Below are positions 39,801 through 43,359 of a DNA stretch of 64,000 bases, piece after piece (position 1 is the first letter of the stretch; the number at the start of each line of letters is the position of its first letter). The notes beneath the pieces were generated by a model, which saw nothing but the letters and a program-made list of their open reading frames with translations, did not search any database and was not told where the DNA came from. The position numbers and the translations under genes were made by a program. The DNA is from Metaphire vulgaris (Eukaryota; Annelida; Clitellata; Crassiclitellata; Megascolecidae), in the NCBI GenBank assembly GCA_018105865.1, contig CM030865.1, positions 9,343,013 through 9,407,012 on the forward strand, in the 5' to 3' direction.

Positions 39801-41441
39801 AGTGACATTTTTATTGCATCCAGTTTTTTATGTTTCTAAGCTTTGCGTATTTGTCATAATTCACGCAGGAAATGTAAGAAAAATCAACAGCCAGAAAAAG
39901 AGCCAGAAAAAGAGGAGCAAAAGGTAAGTAGTGACCACACACATCACAGCCATTAAATCCTTTATTTTGGATTTCGAATTATGAAAATAAACATTACTGT
40001 ACGGATTTCGATGTTACTGGTTTCAAATCTAACTAATGCTTATCCAATTTACTGAAAAGGTTATGTATGCGCTGTATACGATCTTCTTCCTCATGTGCCA
40101 TGTATTGCTACGTCGGCGACCATGGATTTCCTCTCTTCTCTGTTTCTGGTTTTCCTTATAAGTTCGATGTTGTCTTTAGTTCTTGTTGCTTCTCTTAGGC
40201 TGTCTGTATACTTTCGTTGTGTGATAGTTTTGGTGACTTGTTTCAATTTGATCACGTAGACCACATGTATTCAGAATTTCAGATGCGTAGCGTGGATTAG
40301 CCACGTCCGGGACAGAGAAAAGAAAATTAAAGCCTGTCGTTAACCCCTTTAAATCTAAGCGCGTTTAAGTGAATTTGATATTCGCATATTGAGATTAATT
40401 ATGTAGGCGATAATGCTGCAAGTCGAATTAAAAATCAATAACCGACCGATTGCACTCTCTTGTCGGTAATAATAACCAGGCCCGCCGATAGAAATTCCGG
40501 TCCCCTGTGCAGAAGGGCCGACGGGCCCCTGACAAGTCTTAAAATTTGATGGCGACCCTTTTTTGCTTGTCATTGATTTCACGATACGATGTTGCAACTC
40601 TAGAAAACTAGTGATGGTCTTTTTTATTTCTTGTCGCTGTTTTTCACGATTTTTATGATATCCTCAGCGCCCGGGCCCCCTTTTACTCGCCGGGCCCCTG
40701 TTTACATAACATGGTGACCTTTTTGGTGTTCTTATTGTTAATATTGTTAATTATACATCTTCATCATCGGCCCGGGCCCCCTCCAGACCGCCGGGCCCCT
40801 GTGCATTTGTGCCCTCCCGCGCGTCCCTGATAATAACAATGCTTCGGGTAAGTTAATCGCCATTCATGACTCGACATTCACTTTTATCTTCAAGGCACTC
40901 CTTCCCAAAGCAAGCGCTGCAAGCGCACCCAGAACGAAGGAAAGCGAAATCCGTAAAGGCGCATCAACGACACCGAAGAATCCAGCGGCGCCGTCTGGGA
41001 AACCAATGACGCTGCCATTTTTACAGAGAATACGGATAATAATAATCCAGCCGAACGCAGAGGATCGAAGTCAAAGTCGACCGTAGCGGGGGAGGCCTCA
41101 TCAACCAAACACAGCAAGACTAGACTACCAAAAACACCGAGCAAGCAGCTGGACTCAGCACGAAAGAGCGAAATCGCCGGGTCGAAAACGGATATGAGGA
41201 GAGGAAGAAAACTTAAGACGTCGCCGATAACTGCTATGCCGTCGAAGATGGAAGCGAAGAGTCCGCGATAAAATCAAGGCAGCCAACGCCGTTAAGGAAA
41301 CCGTCGTCACCGGGGATATTTTCACATCCTCTCTAACAACCGCAATCCTAGAAATAACCCTGGTCGTTACTGGAAAGCGCATCGCAGGAGAAGCGAGCGA
41401 AACGGAAACTGCAAACAATGGATGACTCAATTTTCCAATAG
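5003..41441 (+). CDS. Gene A: PAN/Apple-like, Thr-rich type I membrane protein (split gene)
   Basis: Model by eye, + strand, coding from ATG 5027. Supported exons: 5003-5105 (signal peptide); 6828-7070 and 8243-8479 (PAN-like pair 1); 10751-10798, 11371-11418, 11971-12021, 14271-14647, 15043-15105, 17786-17860 and 20204-20254 (Thr-rich and small exons); 22770-23009 and 24276-24512 (PAN-like pair 2); 31591-31635, 33009-33050, 35338-35385, 37040-37111 and 38712-38759 (stalk); 39404-39488 (transmembrane); 39869-39923 (juxtamembrane); 40895-41441 (tail). Almost all ectodomain exons are phase 1-1, so any of them can be skipped or duplicated without breaking frame. The product should sit in the plasma membrane with a mucin-like ectodomain. 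Lesions (a one-base deficit in 14271-14647, frame breaks and a MITE in the tail) leave it open whether this copy is fully functional. It could also be two fused transcription units, but only one leader and one transmembrane exon exist. Confidence 0.6.
5260..5880 (-). pseudogene. LINE RT fragment (palm N-terminal), split by a MITE
   Basis: On the minus strand it reads LLDVIPTYILKQCFDALGP and then DFSDYRPISNL, the start of an L2/CR1-like RT domain. Bases 5852-5880 continue the frame upstream of the MITE at 5546-5851, so the MITE entered an existing LINE copy. Confidence 0.75.
5546..5851. mobile_element. hAT-like MITE, CAGTGGCGGTTCC family, copy 1
   Basis: Terminal inverted repeats CAGTGGCGGTTCC and GGAACCGCCACTG, with a perfect 8-bp target duplication TCCAGCAG (5538-5545, 5852-5859). 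No coding capacity. An 8-bp duplication and a CAGTG end are hAT hallmarks. It carries the shared internal TTTTTTGCTTGTC motif. Confidence 0.92.
5884..6000 (-). mobile_element. LINE 3' tail fragment
   Basis: An (AAT)n run followed by GTGATTTTAAGTGGTTTAGG, the reverse complement of the 3' end of the LINE at 54-57 kb. Similarity stops after about 60 bp, so this is an extremely 5'-truncated copy. 6001-6610 is intron with no feature I recognise. Confidence 0.7.
6828..7070 (+). CDS. Gene A PAN/Apple-like exon 1 of pair 1
   Basis: 81 codons, phase 1-1, acceptor TTTTAAAAG. It starts GKCAKWRDSPNTKEEFG and ends KAVPCNG. Six cysteines lie at about residues 3, 31, 35, 42, 53 and 79, in the order C, CxxxC, C, C, C, as in PAN/Apple-like modules (central GCKAKCIIKYPRCRAIDF). 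The donor is GCAAGC, so a GC-AG intron is implied; the paralogous exon at 22770 has a standard GTAAGT. PAN domains bind protein or carbohydrate ligands. The ligand here is unknown. Confidence 0.75.
7346..7745. mobile_element. hAT-like MITE, GGCGTAAAC end type
   Basis: Left end TATGGGCGTAAAC (decayed CAGTGGCGTAAAC), right end GTTTACGCCACTG, perfect 8-bp duplication ACATATAT (7338-7345, 7746-7753). Two copies of the TTTTTTGCTTGT motif lie inside. Sits in the intron between the two PAN exons. Confidence 0.85.
8243..8479 (+). CDS. Gene A PAN/Apple-like exon 2 of pair 1
   Basis: 79 codons, phase 1-1, acceptor TTGTCTTACAAG, donor GTATGA. It begins GDCAEWTRIPDIRRYINV, has the core EECKRGCLEVAFGCEAVDW and QNQCYHHF, and ends MKRVPCNG. 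The six-Cys spacing matches exon 6828-7070, so the two exons form a tandem domain pair. It is far closer to exon 24276-24512 than to its neighbour, which shows the pair was duplicated as a unit. Confidence 0.8.
8548..8724. mobile_element. hAT-like MITE, AGTGTTTATTCTAG type
   Basis: Ends TAGTGTTTATTCTAG and CTAGAATTAACACTG. An ACATTGAG repeat flanks both sides (8540-8547, 8725-8732). The paralogous site near 24573 (AACATTGATGTTATTC) lacks the element, giving a natural empty site. Confidence 0.85.
9300..9850 (-). pseudogene. LINE 3' end, interrupted by a MITE at 9476-9760
   Basis: Same family as the 54-57 kb LINE: the tail motif TGTTTAGGAGGCTA is followed by the reverse complement of its C-terminal coding end (CCATTTGTCCACAATC, later GTGGCCTCTTATGCT). 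An element with ends CAGTGACGTAG and ACGTCACTG lies inside, with TTTCACT on both sides. 9851-10130 is featureless intron. Confidence 0.65.
10140..10740 (+). repeat. Intronic duplication, copy 1 (empty of hAT)
   Basis: Bases 10140-10740 match 15600-15886 plus 16426-16640 almost throughout (AACGCTAAATGTAACCAAGT, GGTAAATCGGTTTTTAAAAG and so on). Part of it repeats again near 10845-10950. The block carries the Thr exon copies 10751, 11371 and 16641. Confidence 0.8.
10751..10798 (+). CDS. Thr-rich exon, copy a
   Basis: 16 codons, phase 1-1: ETTTTVRSSITLQIAPG, donor GTAAGTAATGGTCATT. The acceptor GTTTTGAAG has a poor pyrimidine tract, so use is uncertain. Nearly identical to 11371-11418. Confidence 0.5.
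10970..11340 (+). pseudogene. L2-like LINE 3' end with (AACAT)n tail
   Basis: Contains NVPGYLVELVHMPSS, then RTPYLTT, then a decayed C-terminus (NRELFAKKLKTYLF), a GCGCTATATAAATTG motif and an AACAT repeat tail. It separates two copies of the same Thr-rich exon. Confidence 0.7.
11371..11418 (+). CDS. Thr-rich exon, copy b
   Basis: 16 codons, phase 1-1: EMTTTVRSAITLRIAPG, donor GTAAGTAATGGTC. Same weak acceptor as copy a. It arose by tandem duplication of exon plus flanking intron. Confidence 0.5.
11971..12021 (+). CDS. Thr-rich exon ESTTTETGTK
   Basis: 17 codons, phase 1-1, strong acceptor TTAATTTTCAG and donor GTAAGC. It codes ESTTTETGTKTAETTTI, a likely O-glycosylated stalk segment. Confidence 0.7.
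12570..12845 (+). pseudogene. LINE C-terminal fragment (RRKLSYFGH type)
   Basis: Reads SIKRRKLSYFGHIMRKTGP, with later NNLIHDAVYSRSEDG and stop codons between. This is the conserved C-terminal region found after RT in several non-LTR families. 12846-13142 shows nothing clear. Confidence 0.65.
13143..13310. mobile_element. MITE, CAGTGGCGGCTC type, one end lost
   Basis: Begins CAGTGGCGGCTCTAGGACTT and matches the reverse complement of the complete copy at 47649-47831. The far inverted repeat is missing here. 13311-14270 is intron with no recognised feature beyond (TA)n at 13730. Confidence 0.7.
14271..14647 (+). CDS. Large Thr/Pro mucin-like exon (one base short)
   Basis: Acceptor TTTATTTTAG, donor GTAAGTTATGGTCAC. 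In phase 1 it reads ETTTTTPSTTTTTPTTTT and continues as PTTTT/PTTTK units for about 110 residues, a dense O-glycosylation stalk. The exon is 377 bp, whereas its phase 1-1 neighbours are multiples of three. Near 14602 the unit reads ACGCAAC where others read ACGCCAAC, so a single missing C shifts the last 15 codons to Gln/Arg-rich and breaks phase. Either this is a frameshifted allele, a sequencing error in a repeat, or a different donor is used. Confidence 0.7.
15043..15105 (+). CDS. Thr-rich exon APTTTMMTTTT
   Basis: 21 codons, phase 1-1, acceptor TTTAATTTTAG, donor GTCAGTAATGG. Codes APTTTMMTTTTTTATSRQLA. Intact. Confidence 0.65.
15245..15564. mobile_element. hAT-like MITE, CAGGCCC ends
   Basis: Ends CAGGCCCCTTCAGAGG and CCCCTCTGAATGGGCCTG, perfect 8-bp duplication GCTGTATC (15237-15244, 15565-15572). 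Contains GACAAGCAAAAAAGG twice (15327, 15404). Confidence 0.92.
15887..16425. mobile_element. hAT-like MITE, CAGTGATGGGCA ends, copy 1
   Basis: Ends CAGTGATGGGCA and TGCCCATCACTG, perfect 8-bp duplication CGTATAAT (15879-15886, 16426-16433). The interior is rich in TTAGTTAAACT repeats. The paralogous site near 10452-10459 has a single CGTATAAT and no element. Copy 2 is at 57837. Confidence 0.95.
16641..16688 (+). pseudogene. Decayed Thr exon, copy c
   Basis: Homolog of exons 10751 and 11371 (AAACGACAACG start) but the donor has become GATAAG instead of GTAAG. Reads ETTTKGMSTITLQTSS. Probably not spliced. Confidence 0.55.
17376..17570 (-). mobile_element. Tail-only LINE copy in a ~35-bp direct repeat
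   Basis: An AATAATAATAATGTGACTTT tail fragment of the 54-57 kb LINE family lies between two copies of TTAGATTAAAGGCTTAAGTA (17376 and 17531). These look like a long target-site duplication. Confidence 0.55.
17786..17860 (+). CDS. Small exon GVGNMLGMATS
   Basis: 25 codons, phase 1-1, acceptor ACCATACATAG, donor GTGGGT. Codes GVGNMLGMATSATVSISET and ends TITPYG. Ser/Thr-rich, less repetitive than its neighbours. 17861-18212 is plain intron. Confidence 0.55.
18213..18389. mobile_element. hAT-like MITE, CAGGGATATTTTT family, copy 1
   Basis: Ends CAGGAATATTTCTAGGATT and AAAAATATCTCTG, perfect 8-bp duplication ACTGACAG (18205-18212, 18390-18397). Interior has GGGGTGTCGACC repeats. Related copies are at 26928 and, in deleted form, 41311. 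Confidence 0.88.
18490..18775 (+). pseudogene. L2-like LINE 3' end with (ATTT)n tail
   Basis: Reads WNSLPLAVRSSNSLSIFRSR then LKTHLFQL, followed by GGTGCTATAGAAGTGCATAA and an ATTT-rich tail. A second copy of the same 3' end is at 48440. 18776-19429 shows no recognised feature. Confidence 0.75.
19430..19719. mobile_element. hAT-like MITE, CAGTGGCGTAGCC family, copy 1
   Basis: Ends CAGTGGCGTAGCCAAG and CTTGGCTACGCCACTG, duplication ATTTTCCT/ATTTTCAT (7 of 8). Holds GACAAGCAAAAAAGATCATC at 19501. Confidence 0.88.
20204..20254 (+). CDS. Small exon EPATTKTSAMK
   Basis: 17 codons, phase 1-1, acceptor TTTAATTCTAG, donor GTACGTACAGTGGCCATTTG (matches the GTAAGTAATGGTCATTTG flank of the other Thr exons). 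Codes EPATTKTSAMKAEVSAAG. Confidence 0.65.
20862..21047. mobile_element. MITE, CAGGGCCGTATTTAGG ends
   Basis: Left end CAGGGCCGTATTTAGG, right end CCTTAAATACGCTCCTG. The flanking 8-mers agree at only 5 positions, so the copy is old. Contains GACAAGCAAAAATG. The element at 30829 is the same type. Confidence 0.7.
21181..22662 (-). pseudogene. L2-like LINE, RT domain, 5'-truncated
   Basis: On the minus strand: SNLPFLSKLLERLVNRQLA, CLLDFSAAFDTVDHATL (RT motif A), VISGVPQGS (motif B), then HAYADDGHLL (motif C, catalytic YADD) and LLGVLLDETLSF, with shifted frames around motif C. The 3' end carries CGCTATATAAATTG and an (AACAAT)n tail at 21181-21205. The interrupted frames make it a dead copy. It inserted after the PAN-pair duplication, since copy 1 lacks it. 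Confidence 0.85.
22770..23009 (+). CDS. Gene A PAN/Apple-like exon 1 of pair 2
   Basis: 80 codons, phase 1-1, acceptor TTCTTGAAAG, consensus donor GTAAGT. Starts GDCASWTNSPDIKEEFGTV and ends SEIKAVPCEG. The core GCRTKCITEYPMCRAIDF keeps the six cysteines. It aligns end to end with 6828-7070. Confidence 0.8.
23098..23400 (-). mobile_element. (ATT)n plus L2-like LINE 3' end
   Basis: (ATT)n at 23098-23167 is followed by ACAATTTGTATAGCGCTG and sequence matching 33458-33700. The minus strand reads LLKDLAPDFFMAAKFFPSS, the C-terminal end of an L2-like element. Confidence 0.65.
23690..24000 (+). pseudogene. LINE RT fragment
   Basis: Reads QTFDSVWHEGLWQAMRNIG (RT motif A region) and NRHGCMLSPSLFIVIL (motif B region), then FADDVSL after a stop. 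Different family from the L2-like copies. It lies in the intron between the PAN exons of pair 2. Confidence 0.75.
24276..24512 (+). CDS. Gene A PAN/Apple-like exon 2 of pair 2
   Basis: 79 codons, phase 1-1, acceptor TTGCCTTAAAAG, donor GTATGC. Starts GACAEWTATHNVRQYINTG. The core EECKRGCLEVAFGCEAVDW is identical to exon 8243-8479, while the N-terminal 20 residues and the segment after GGNRG differ. Variation is thus concentrated outside the core, although only one pair is available to compare. Confidence 0.8.
25552..25590 (+). pseudogene. Probable decayed Thr exon
   Basis: Good acceptor TTTTAATTTTAG, then ASMTTAKSNATTPE, but the phase-1 junction reads AG instead of GT and a TAG stop follows. 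A shifted GTAGTT donor would break phase. Confidence 0.5.
25633..25925. mobile_element. hAT-like MITE, CAGTGGCGGTTCC family, copy 2
   Basis: Full inverted repeats and perfect 8-bp duplication CTAATGTA (25625-25632, 25926-25933). Contains GACAAGCAAAAAAGGTCATC at 25798. Confidence 0.93.
26577..26665 (-). repeat. (ATT)n with LINE 3' remnant
   Basis: ATT units followed by AAGACAATTTATAGAGC, the end motif of the L2-like family. 25926-26576 and 26666-26927 hold nothing I recognise. Confidence 0.6.
26928..27101. mobile_element. hAT-like MITE, CAGGGATATTTTT family, copy 2
   Basis: Ends CAGGGATATTTTTACACC and AATCCTAGAGATAACCCTG, duplication GTGGAGTA/GTGGAGGA (7 of 8). Contains GATGACCTTTTTTCTTGTC. 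Confidence 0.88.
27260..27307 (+). pseudogene. Decayed Thr exon with stop
   Basis: 48 bp between a good acceptor (TTTTTAAATTTTAG) and donor GTATGT. The phase-1 frame hits TAG after ESKTR, although ACAACGACACC of the Thr exons is still visible. Confidence 0.55.
27415..27719. mobile_element. hAT-like MITE, CAGTGGCGGTTCC family, copy 3
   Basis: Complete inverted repeats. Flanks CCAACGAA/CTAATGAA agree at 6 of 8, so it is older than copies 1 and 2. Confidence 0.88.
27797..28226. mobile_element. MITE with GGGGCTGTCCA ends
   Basis: Ends GGGGCTGTCCAATAATTACG and TTAATGGACAGCCTC-like (AATTAACTAATGGACAGCC), flanked by ATA on both sides. A short duplication rules out hAT; the superfamily is not certain (Harbinger- or mariner-like). 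It nevertheless contains GACAAGCAAAAAGGTCATC at 27974. Confidence 0.65.
28561..28703. mobile_element. Foldback element of GGACAAAATNTC units
   Basis: Both arms are tandem copies of a GGACAAAAT-type unit facing each other, around a GGGTTAGAGTTAGGG centre. The flanks GCGTCGG/CACGTCGG hint at a target duplication. Confidence 0.6.
29117..29169 (+). pseudogene. Decayed small exon
   Basis: Acceptor TTTGATTTTAG and donor GTATGG remain, but the phase-1 frame stops at the third codon (TGA). Confidence 0.4.
29277..29395. repeat. (CTGT)n, (CT)n and (AT)n microsatellite
   Basis: A compound simple repeat. Reading frames through it are artefacts. 29396-30130 is intron without recognised features. Confidence 0.9.
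30136..30215. mobile_element. 80-bp Tc1/mariner-like MITE
   Basis: Ends CAGGGTGGCGCAAAAA and TTTTTTGCGCCACTCTG with TA on each side (30134-30135, 30216-30217), forming an almost perfect hairpin with CCGGACT arms. Confidence 0.8.
30293..30576. mobile_element. Foldback element of CTCGGCGACGGTCAA units
   Basis: The left arm has two to three copies of ACTCGGCGACGGTC. The right arm has six copies of the inverse GACCGTCGCCGA unit (30478-30572). The interior is unrelated AT-rich DNA. Confidence 0.7.
30665..30714 (+). pseudogene. Out-of-phase Thr/Pro exon
   Basis: Acceptor ACTGTAG, donor GTTTGTAGTGGTCATC (the usual flank of these exons). Reads EPQAPNTDPTPRTQLK, but its 50 bp is not a multiple of three, so it would break phase 1-1. 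Confidence 0.45.
30829..31068. mobile_element. MITE, CAGGGCCGTATTAAGG ends, second copy
   Basis: Ends CAGGGCCGTATTAAGG and CCTTAATATGGCCCTG. Contains GACAAGCAAAAAAAG. The target duplication is eroded. Confidence 0.75.
31278..31375 (-). pseudogene. C2H2 zinc-finger gene fragment
   Basis: On the minus strand one decayed finger is readable: ICKQAFIQLGSLKHHKKTHT followed by AEKPY, close to the C2H2 linker TGEKPY, with the first Cys lost. A single unit with no neighbours, so a relic or captured fragment. Confidence 0.65.
31591..31635 (+). CDS. Small exon VFGTMFGMSSTTTT
   Basis: 15 codons, phase 1-1, acceptor ATTCATTTTTAG, donor GTTGGTAATGGTCATC. Codes VFGTMFGMSSTTTTYG. The weak donor lowers confidence. 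31636-33008 holds pyrimidine-rich low-complexity DNA (31800-31920), a decayed CGCC-rich repeat near 32825-32972 and plain intron. Confidence 0.55.
33009..33050 (+). CDS. Thr-rich exon VPTTDTTEAMD
   Basis: 14 codons, phase 1-1, acceptor TCTAATTTTAG, donor GTAAATAATGGTCATTCG. Codes VPTTDTTEAMDTTTG. The acidic Thr-rich composition is typical of a stalk. Confidence 0.65.
33222..33866 (-). repeat. Trinucleotide arrays around an L2-like 3' end
   Basis: AAT, ATG and ATT arrays (33222-33445), then CGATTTATATAGCGTTGTAA and about 280 bp matching 23169-23400, then ATT and AGT arrays (33749-33866). The Ile-, Asn-, Val- and Tyr-run frames here are not genes. Confidence 0.75.
34045..34983. mobile_element. 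hAT transposon with transposase remnant
   Basis: Ends CAGTGTTAGGAAAGATCA and TGATCTAAGATCAC-TCCTAACACTG, perfect 8-bp duplication AAAATTCG (34037-34044, 34984-34991). The subterminal regions are packed with GATCAAAGATCA repeats on both sides, likely transposase-binding sites. Most of the coding region is deleted. Confidence 0.95.
34349..34573 (-). pseudogene. hAT transposase C-terminal dimerisation domain fragment
   Basis: Minus strand, 74 codons: YPHVKAAFVKYSTTLPSSVP, then VERLFSIGGLI and RRNRLSDATFERLLMLK. This is the hATC region, whose hallmark is (S)VPVERLFS plus RNRLS...ERLLMLK. The catalytic RNase H-like part is absent, so it cannot act alone. Confidence 0.88.
35338..35385 (+). CDS. 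Basic Thr-rich exon VSTRKKTSTTKRR
   Basis: 16 codons, phase 1-1, acceptor TTAATTTCAG, donor GTATGT. Codes VSTRKKTSTTKRRTTT. Unusually basic for a stalk exon. Confidence 0.65.
35601..35899. mobile_element. hAT-like MITE, CAGTGGCGGTTCC family, copy 4
   Basis: Complete ends and perfect 8-bp duplication GCTAGCCA (35593-35600, 35900-35907). Two GACAAGCAA/GATAAGCAA motifs inside. Confidence 0.92.
36347..36425 (+). repeat. tRNA-derived SINE head
   Basis: AGTGGTTACACGCTGGAAAG (A-box-like) and GAGGTTCAAGACC (B box) at tRNA spacing. The body is unclear. No functional tRNA: no closed acceptor stem. Confidence 0.45.
36590..36910 (-). pseudogene. LINE 3' end (54-57 kb family)
   Basis: On the minus strand DKWNSLDEVGVTVETVNGFK, followed by KGYLGKLGY and the tail GTGGTTTTCACACAGGCTTA running into (ATT)n. 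Nearly the same as the end of the LINE at 54-57 kb. Confidence 0.85.
37040..37111 (+). CDS. Thr-rich exon AKRTTKTTTTELTT
   Basis: 24 codons, phase 1-1, acceptor GTAATATTTAG. Codes AKRTTKTTTTELTTTETTSE. The donor GTTTAC is weak. Confidence 0.6.
37228..37397. mobile_element. hAT-like MITE, CAGTGGCGTCCCC type
   Basis: Left end CAGTGGCGTCCCC, right end GGCGACGCTAATG, perfect 8-bp duplication CAGATGAT (37220-37227, 37398-37405). Confidence 0.85.
37800..38100 (-). pseudogene. LINE C-terminal fragment (51.7-53.4 kb family)
   Basis: SYCLPFIVYATEAPSPNKST then LNTLDRLIQQTVCKIFDVYD, clearly the same family as the minus-strand LINE at 51.7-53.4 kb. 38101-38711 shows no recognised feature. Confidence 0.75.
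38712..38759 (+). CDS. Acidic membrane-proximal exon
   Basis: 16 codons, phase 1-1, acceptor TTCTATTTTAG, donor GTTAGT. Codes EDFEIDDSMLTTTEGEG. The last ectodomain exon before the transmembrane exon. Confidence 0.6.
38940..39225 (-). repeat. tRNA-derived SINE
   Basis: The minus strand begins near GGTGCACGGTGGAGCAGTGG with TTAGCGCGCTGG (A box) and CGTGGTTCAACTTCC (B box). Its body matches the reverse complement of 2761-2850. Confidence 0.65.
39404..39488 (+). CDS. Gene A transmembrane exon
   Basis: 85 bp, entering in phase 1 and leaving in phase 2 (TG, then G of the next exon, gives Trp). Codes DKKRGGLGMSIGIVLGCLAL then LLILALVAW, a single hydrophobic span of about 21 residues. Acceptor TTTATGTAG, donor GTGAGTAG. 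The gene B exon 57478-57562 has the same length, phases and terminal Trp. Confidence 0.85.
39530..39690 (+). pseudogene. L2-like LINE 3' fragment
   Basis: GDRSFKALGPATWNTLSIGL and following residues are the WN-LP C-terminal motif region of L2-like elements. It lies in the intron after the transmembrane exon. Confidence 0.6.
39869..39923 (+). CDS. Gene A juxtamembrane cytoplasmic exon
   Basis: Completes Trp, then KCKKNQQPEKEPEKEEQK. The basic cluster directly after the membrane span is a stop-transfer signal and puts the following tail in the cytoplasm. Acceptor ATTCACGCAG, donor GTAAGT, ends in phase 0. Confidence 0.8.
40477..40829. mobile_element. hAT-like MITE, CAGGCCCGCCGA family, copy 1
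   Basis: Left end CAGGCCCGCCGATAGAAATT, right end GCGCGTCCCTG, perfect 8-bp duplication ATAATAAC (40469-40476, 40830-40837). Contains CCTTTTTTGCTTGTC. Copy 2 is at 47320. Confidence 0.88.
40895..41441 (+). CDS. Gene A cytoplasmic tail exon (frame-disrupted)
   Basis: Acceptor TATCTTCAAG, phase 0, starts ALLPKASAASAPRTKESE, homologous to ELLPKMKEKD of gene B. Three frames carry homology in turn: the opening frame, then a frame containing TPSKQLDSARKSEIAG (gene B has VPSKQLASAVQP), then from 41217 a frame with DVADNCYAVEDGSEESAIKS (gene B NVAYNNDTVEDASEKSTI) that ends at TAA 41334. A 52-bp MITE (41311-41362) supplies that stop; without it the frame would run to TAG 41439-41441. A small intron at 40953-41026 (GTAAAG to TTTTTACAG) would repair the first frame change. 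The 17-residue repeats of gene B are absent. Confidence 0.6.
41311..41362. mobile_element. 52-bp deleted MITE inside the gene A tail exon
   Basis: Ends CGGGGATATTTTCACATCC and AATCCTAGAAATAACCCTG match the 26928 family. Duplication GTCGTCAC/GTCGTTAC (7 of 8; 41303-41310, 41363-41370). Element plus duplication is 60 bp, so in frame, but it brings TAA. The flanks resume homology to gene B (TGGAAAG, and TTTTCCAATAG at the end). Confidence 0.8.
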
Positions 41442-42053
41442 TTGTGTGTTGCTAATTTCCAAGTCTGACCAGACTTTACATTCAGTAACTGTAGTATATA
41501 CTTTCTCAGAGTTTTCTTTCATATCTGTCGAATGCATCTGCAAGTCTTCTTATCTAACTTACTTTGCGATTGTACTGATTACTCGAGTATTTCATTGACA
41601 TATATTGGCCCGTACGGTAATCTTATTTATGTATGTTTTCATTATTAAAACAAATCAGTATATAAAGAGATTATCAAACCATCAGTTCATTGATTTTAGT
41701 GGCCGCTCTACTAAACTCATTGCCTCAGCATGTGCGCCCTGCAAATTTAATACACAATAATTTTGGAACAAGATTAATGGGTCCATCAGTCATCCTGGCT
41801 GGCCGGTCGGATATCCTGGATTTTGACCTGGATCCTGAGTGACTTTGAGTTGTTTTTAACCGTCAGCTGATGCTTCTGTGTATTATAAATCGGCGCTATA
41901 GAAGCTTAGGATTAGATTGGATTAGAGTTGTACGTTCTACACAAAGAAAGTTTAATGAATTGCTTGCTACATAATTAATGCTGTGCGCTATATAGACCCT
42001 AAGCCAACAATAATGTTTGTACTTTTTTGTGAACTCCACTAGAGAATATAGAT

Positions 42054-42118
42054 GATCCAGAGAATCAAAGTCAAAGTCGACCGTAGCGGGGAGGCCTCAG
42101 CAACTAAACATAGCCAAA
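42054..42118 (+). repeat. Duplicated fragment of the gene A tail exon
   Basis: AATCAAAGTCAAAGTCGACC then GTAGCGGGGAGGCCTCA repeats 41062-41117 in the spacer 0.6 kb past gene A. No open frame. 41442-42053 has no other recognised feature. Confidence 0.8.
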
Positions 42119-42368
42119 TAGGTTTCACAAGTCAAAAAGAAAGTCCGGTTGGCAGTGTTTAATCTAGACTCTGGACTCCGGGGGGGGGACTAACAAAGCC
42201 GGAGGAATTCTGCTAGGGTGCTGCTGTTAGCTAATGCAGTATGCCAAAATTTCCGAAGAGAAATTTGAAATTTCCGAGGAAGGGCAATTTCCCTCCCGGA
42301 AACGGCCTAGATTAAACCCTGCCAGTGGGGAATGCATCCCCACTCATCCCCACGTGGAAGCGCCACTG
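42119..42368. mobile_element. hAT-like MITE, CAGTGGCGGTTCC family, left part lost
   Basis: Ends CACGTGGAAGCGCCACTG and keeps AGTCAAAAAGAAAGTCCGG. Split by the nested element at 42153-42321. Confidence 0.7.
42153..42321. mobile_element. Nested MITE, CAGTGTTTAATCTAG type
   Basis: Ends CAGTGTTTAATCTAGAC and CCTAGATTAAACCCTG, flanks CCGGTTGG/CCAGTGGG (6 of 8), lying within the previous element. Related to the elements at 8548 and 61098. Confidence 0.7.
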
Positions 42369-42796
42369 GCGATGACCTATATTGAACGTTCGTTTTTAAC
42401 GCCAATCTTTAGCTGCCTTACTTACCGTTGAAACGAATTTTAAATATATTTCTAATATATTTAATTTCTCTTACATATTCACACAAGTTTTAAATCGTAT
42501 TACATGTTTTAAATTATTATGAAACACAGTCCCGTTTGAAAATGAAAGTGATTAAACGCGCATTATAGCGAATATCAGATATAATTAAAAAGTTGTTTGT
42601 TATTAGTTCCAACAAACAGTGTACTATTATAACCTATAATTATTCCTTGTTCTATCGCTCAAGGATTCTTGTGATTAATCGCTATTGTGACGTCAACTGA
42701 AGAACAATTGGAATCTCCATGTTACGATTATTCTATTATCCGAGAGTGTACGCCTACTGTGACGTTTCAATTATTTCTGATCTTCGTAATTTAAAG

Positions 42797-42804
42797 TGAC
42801 GTCA
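42797..42804 (+). promoter_or_regulatory. CRE-like TGACGTCA box of gene B
   Basis: TAAAGTGACGTCATAGAATTCGATTTT parallels gene A (3610) and gene C (60945). The upstream block with GAAGAACAATTGGAATC is also shared with gene C. Confidence 0.55.
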
Positions 42805-42931
42805 TAGAATTCGATTTTTAAAAAAATCTGCAGTTACACAGATATGGGAAATAGGTCTCAAGTTTTAACTTTCTCGAACGATTTATTGACTTTCTCATGG
42901 ATGTATTGTTAATTCTTCAGTATCTAAACAG
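42805..42931 (+). other. Gene B exon 1 (5' UTR), approximate start
   Basis: Ends TATCTAAACAG before GTAAATACC. Shares TTTTAACTTTCTCGA and GACTTTCTCATGGATG with genes A and C. 42932-44113 is intron 1, with a MITE at 43044. Confidence 0.5.
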
Positions 42932-43043
42932 GTAAATACCGAAATCGATTTTCAAGTTATTAGAAAGTGAGAAATATAGTAGAAAAGCAAGTTGCAATTA
43001 TCGAGCTCGTTTTGAACACTTCTCACTTAAACGTAGAAAAGTT

Positions 43044-43359
43044 CAGTGGTGGTTTCACCATGTTGATGACTGGGGATGCATTCTCCCACCAGGGTTCTGG
43101 ATGAACTTTTTGCTTGTCAACCTATTTTCTGGTGAGTTTTTAAAAACATTTAGTGAAAAATACTGCGAAGGACCTTCTTTTTTGCTTGTCGACCTTTTTC
43201 TGCAATGTTTATTAACAAGTGGTGGGCAAAACACTAACAATCACCTTTCTCTCTCTTTTATTTTGTTTTTTCTTCTTCACTTTGCATCCCCCCACCAGAC
43301 TGGCACCAGTTTCTTATAATTTTTTCATCACCCACCAAGAATTCTTGGAACCGCCACTG
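43044..43359. mobile_element. hAT-like MITE, CAGTGGCGGTTCC family, copy 5
   Basis: Left end CAGTGGTGGTTTCACC (decayed), right end GGAACCGCCACTG, duplication GAAAAGTT/CAAAAGTT (7 of 8). Two TTTTTGCTTGTC motifs inside. Confidence 0.88.
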
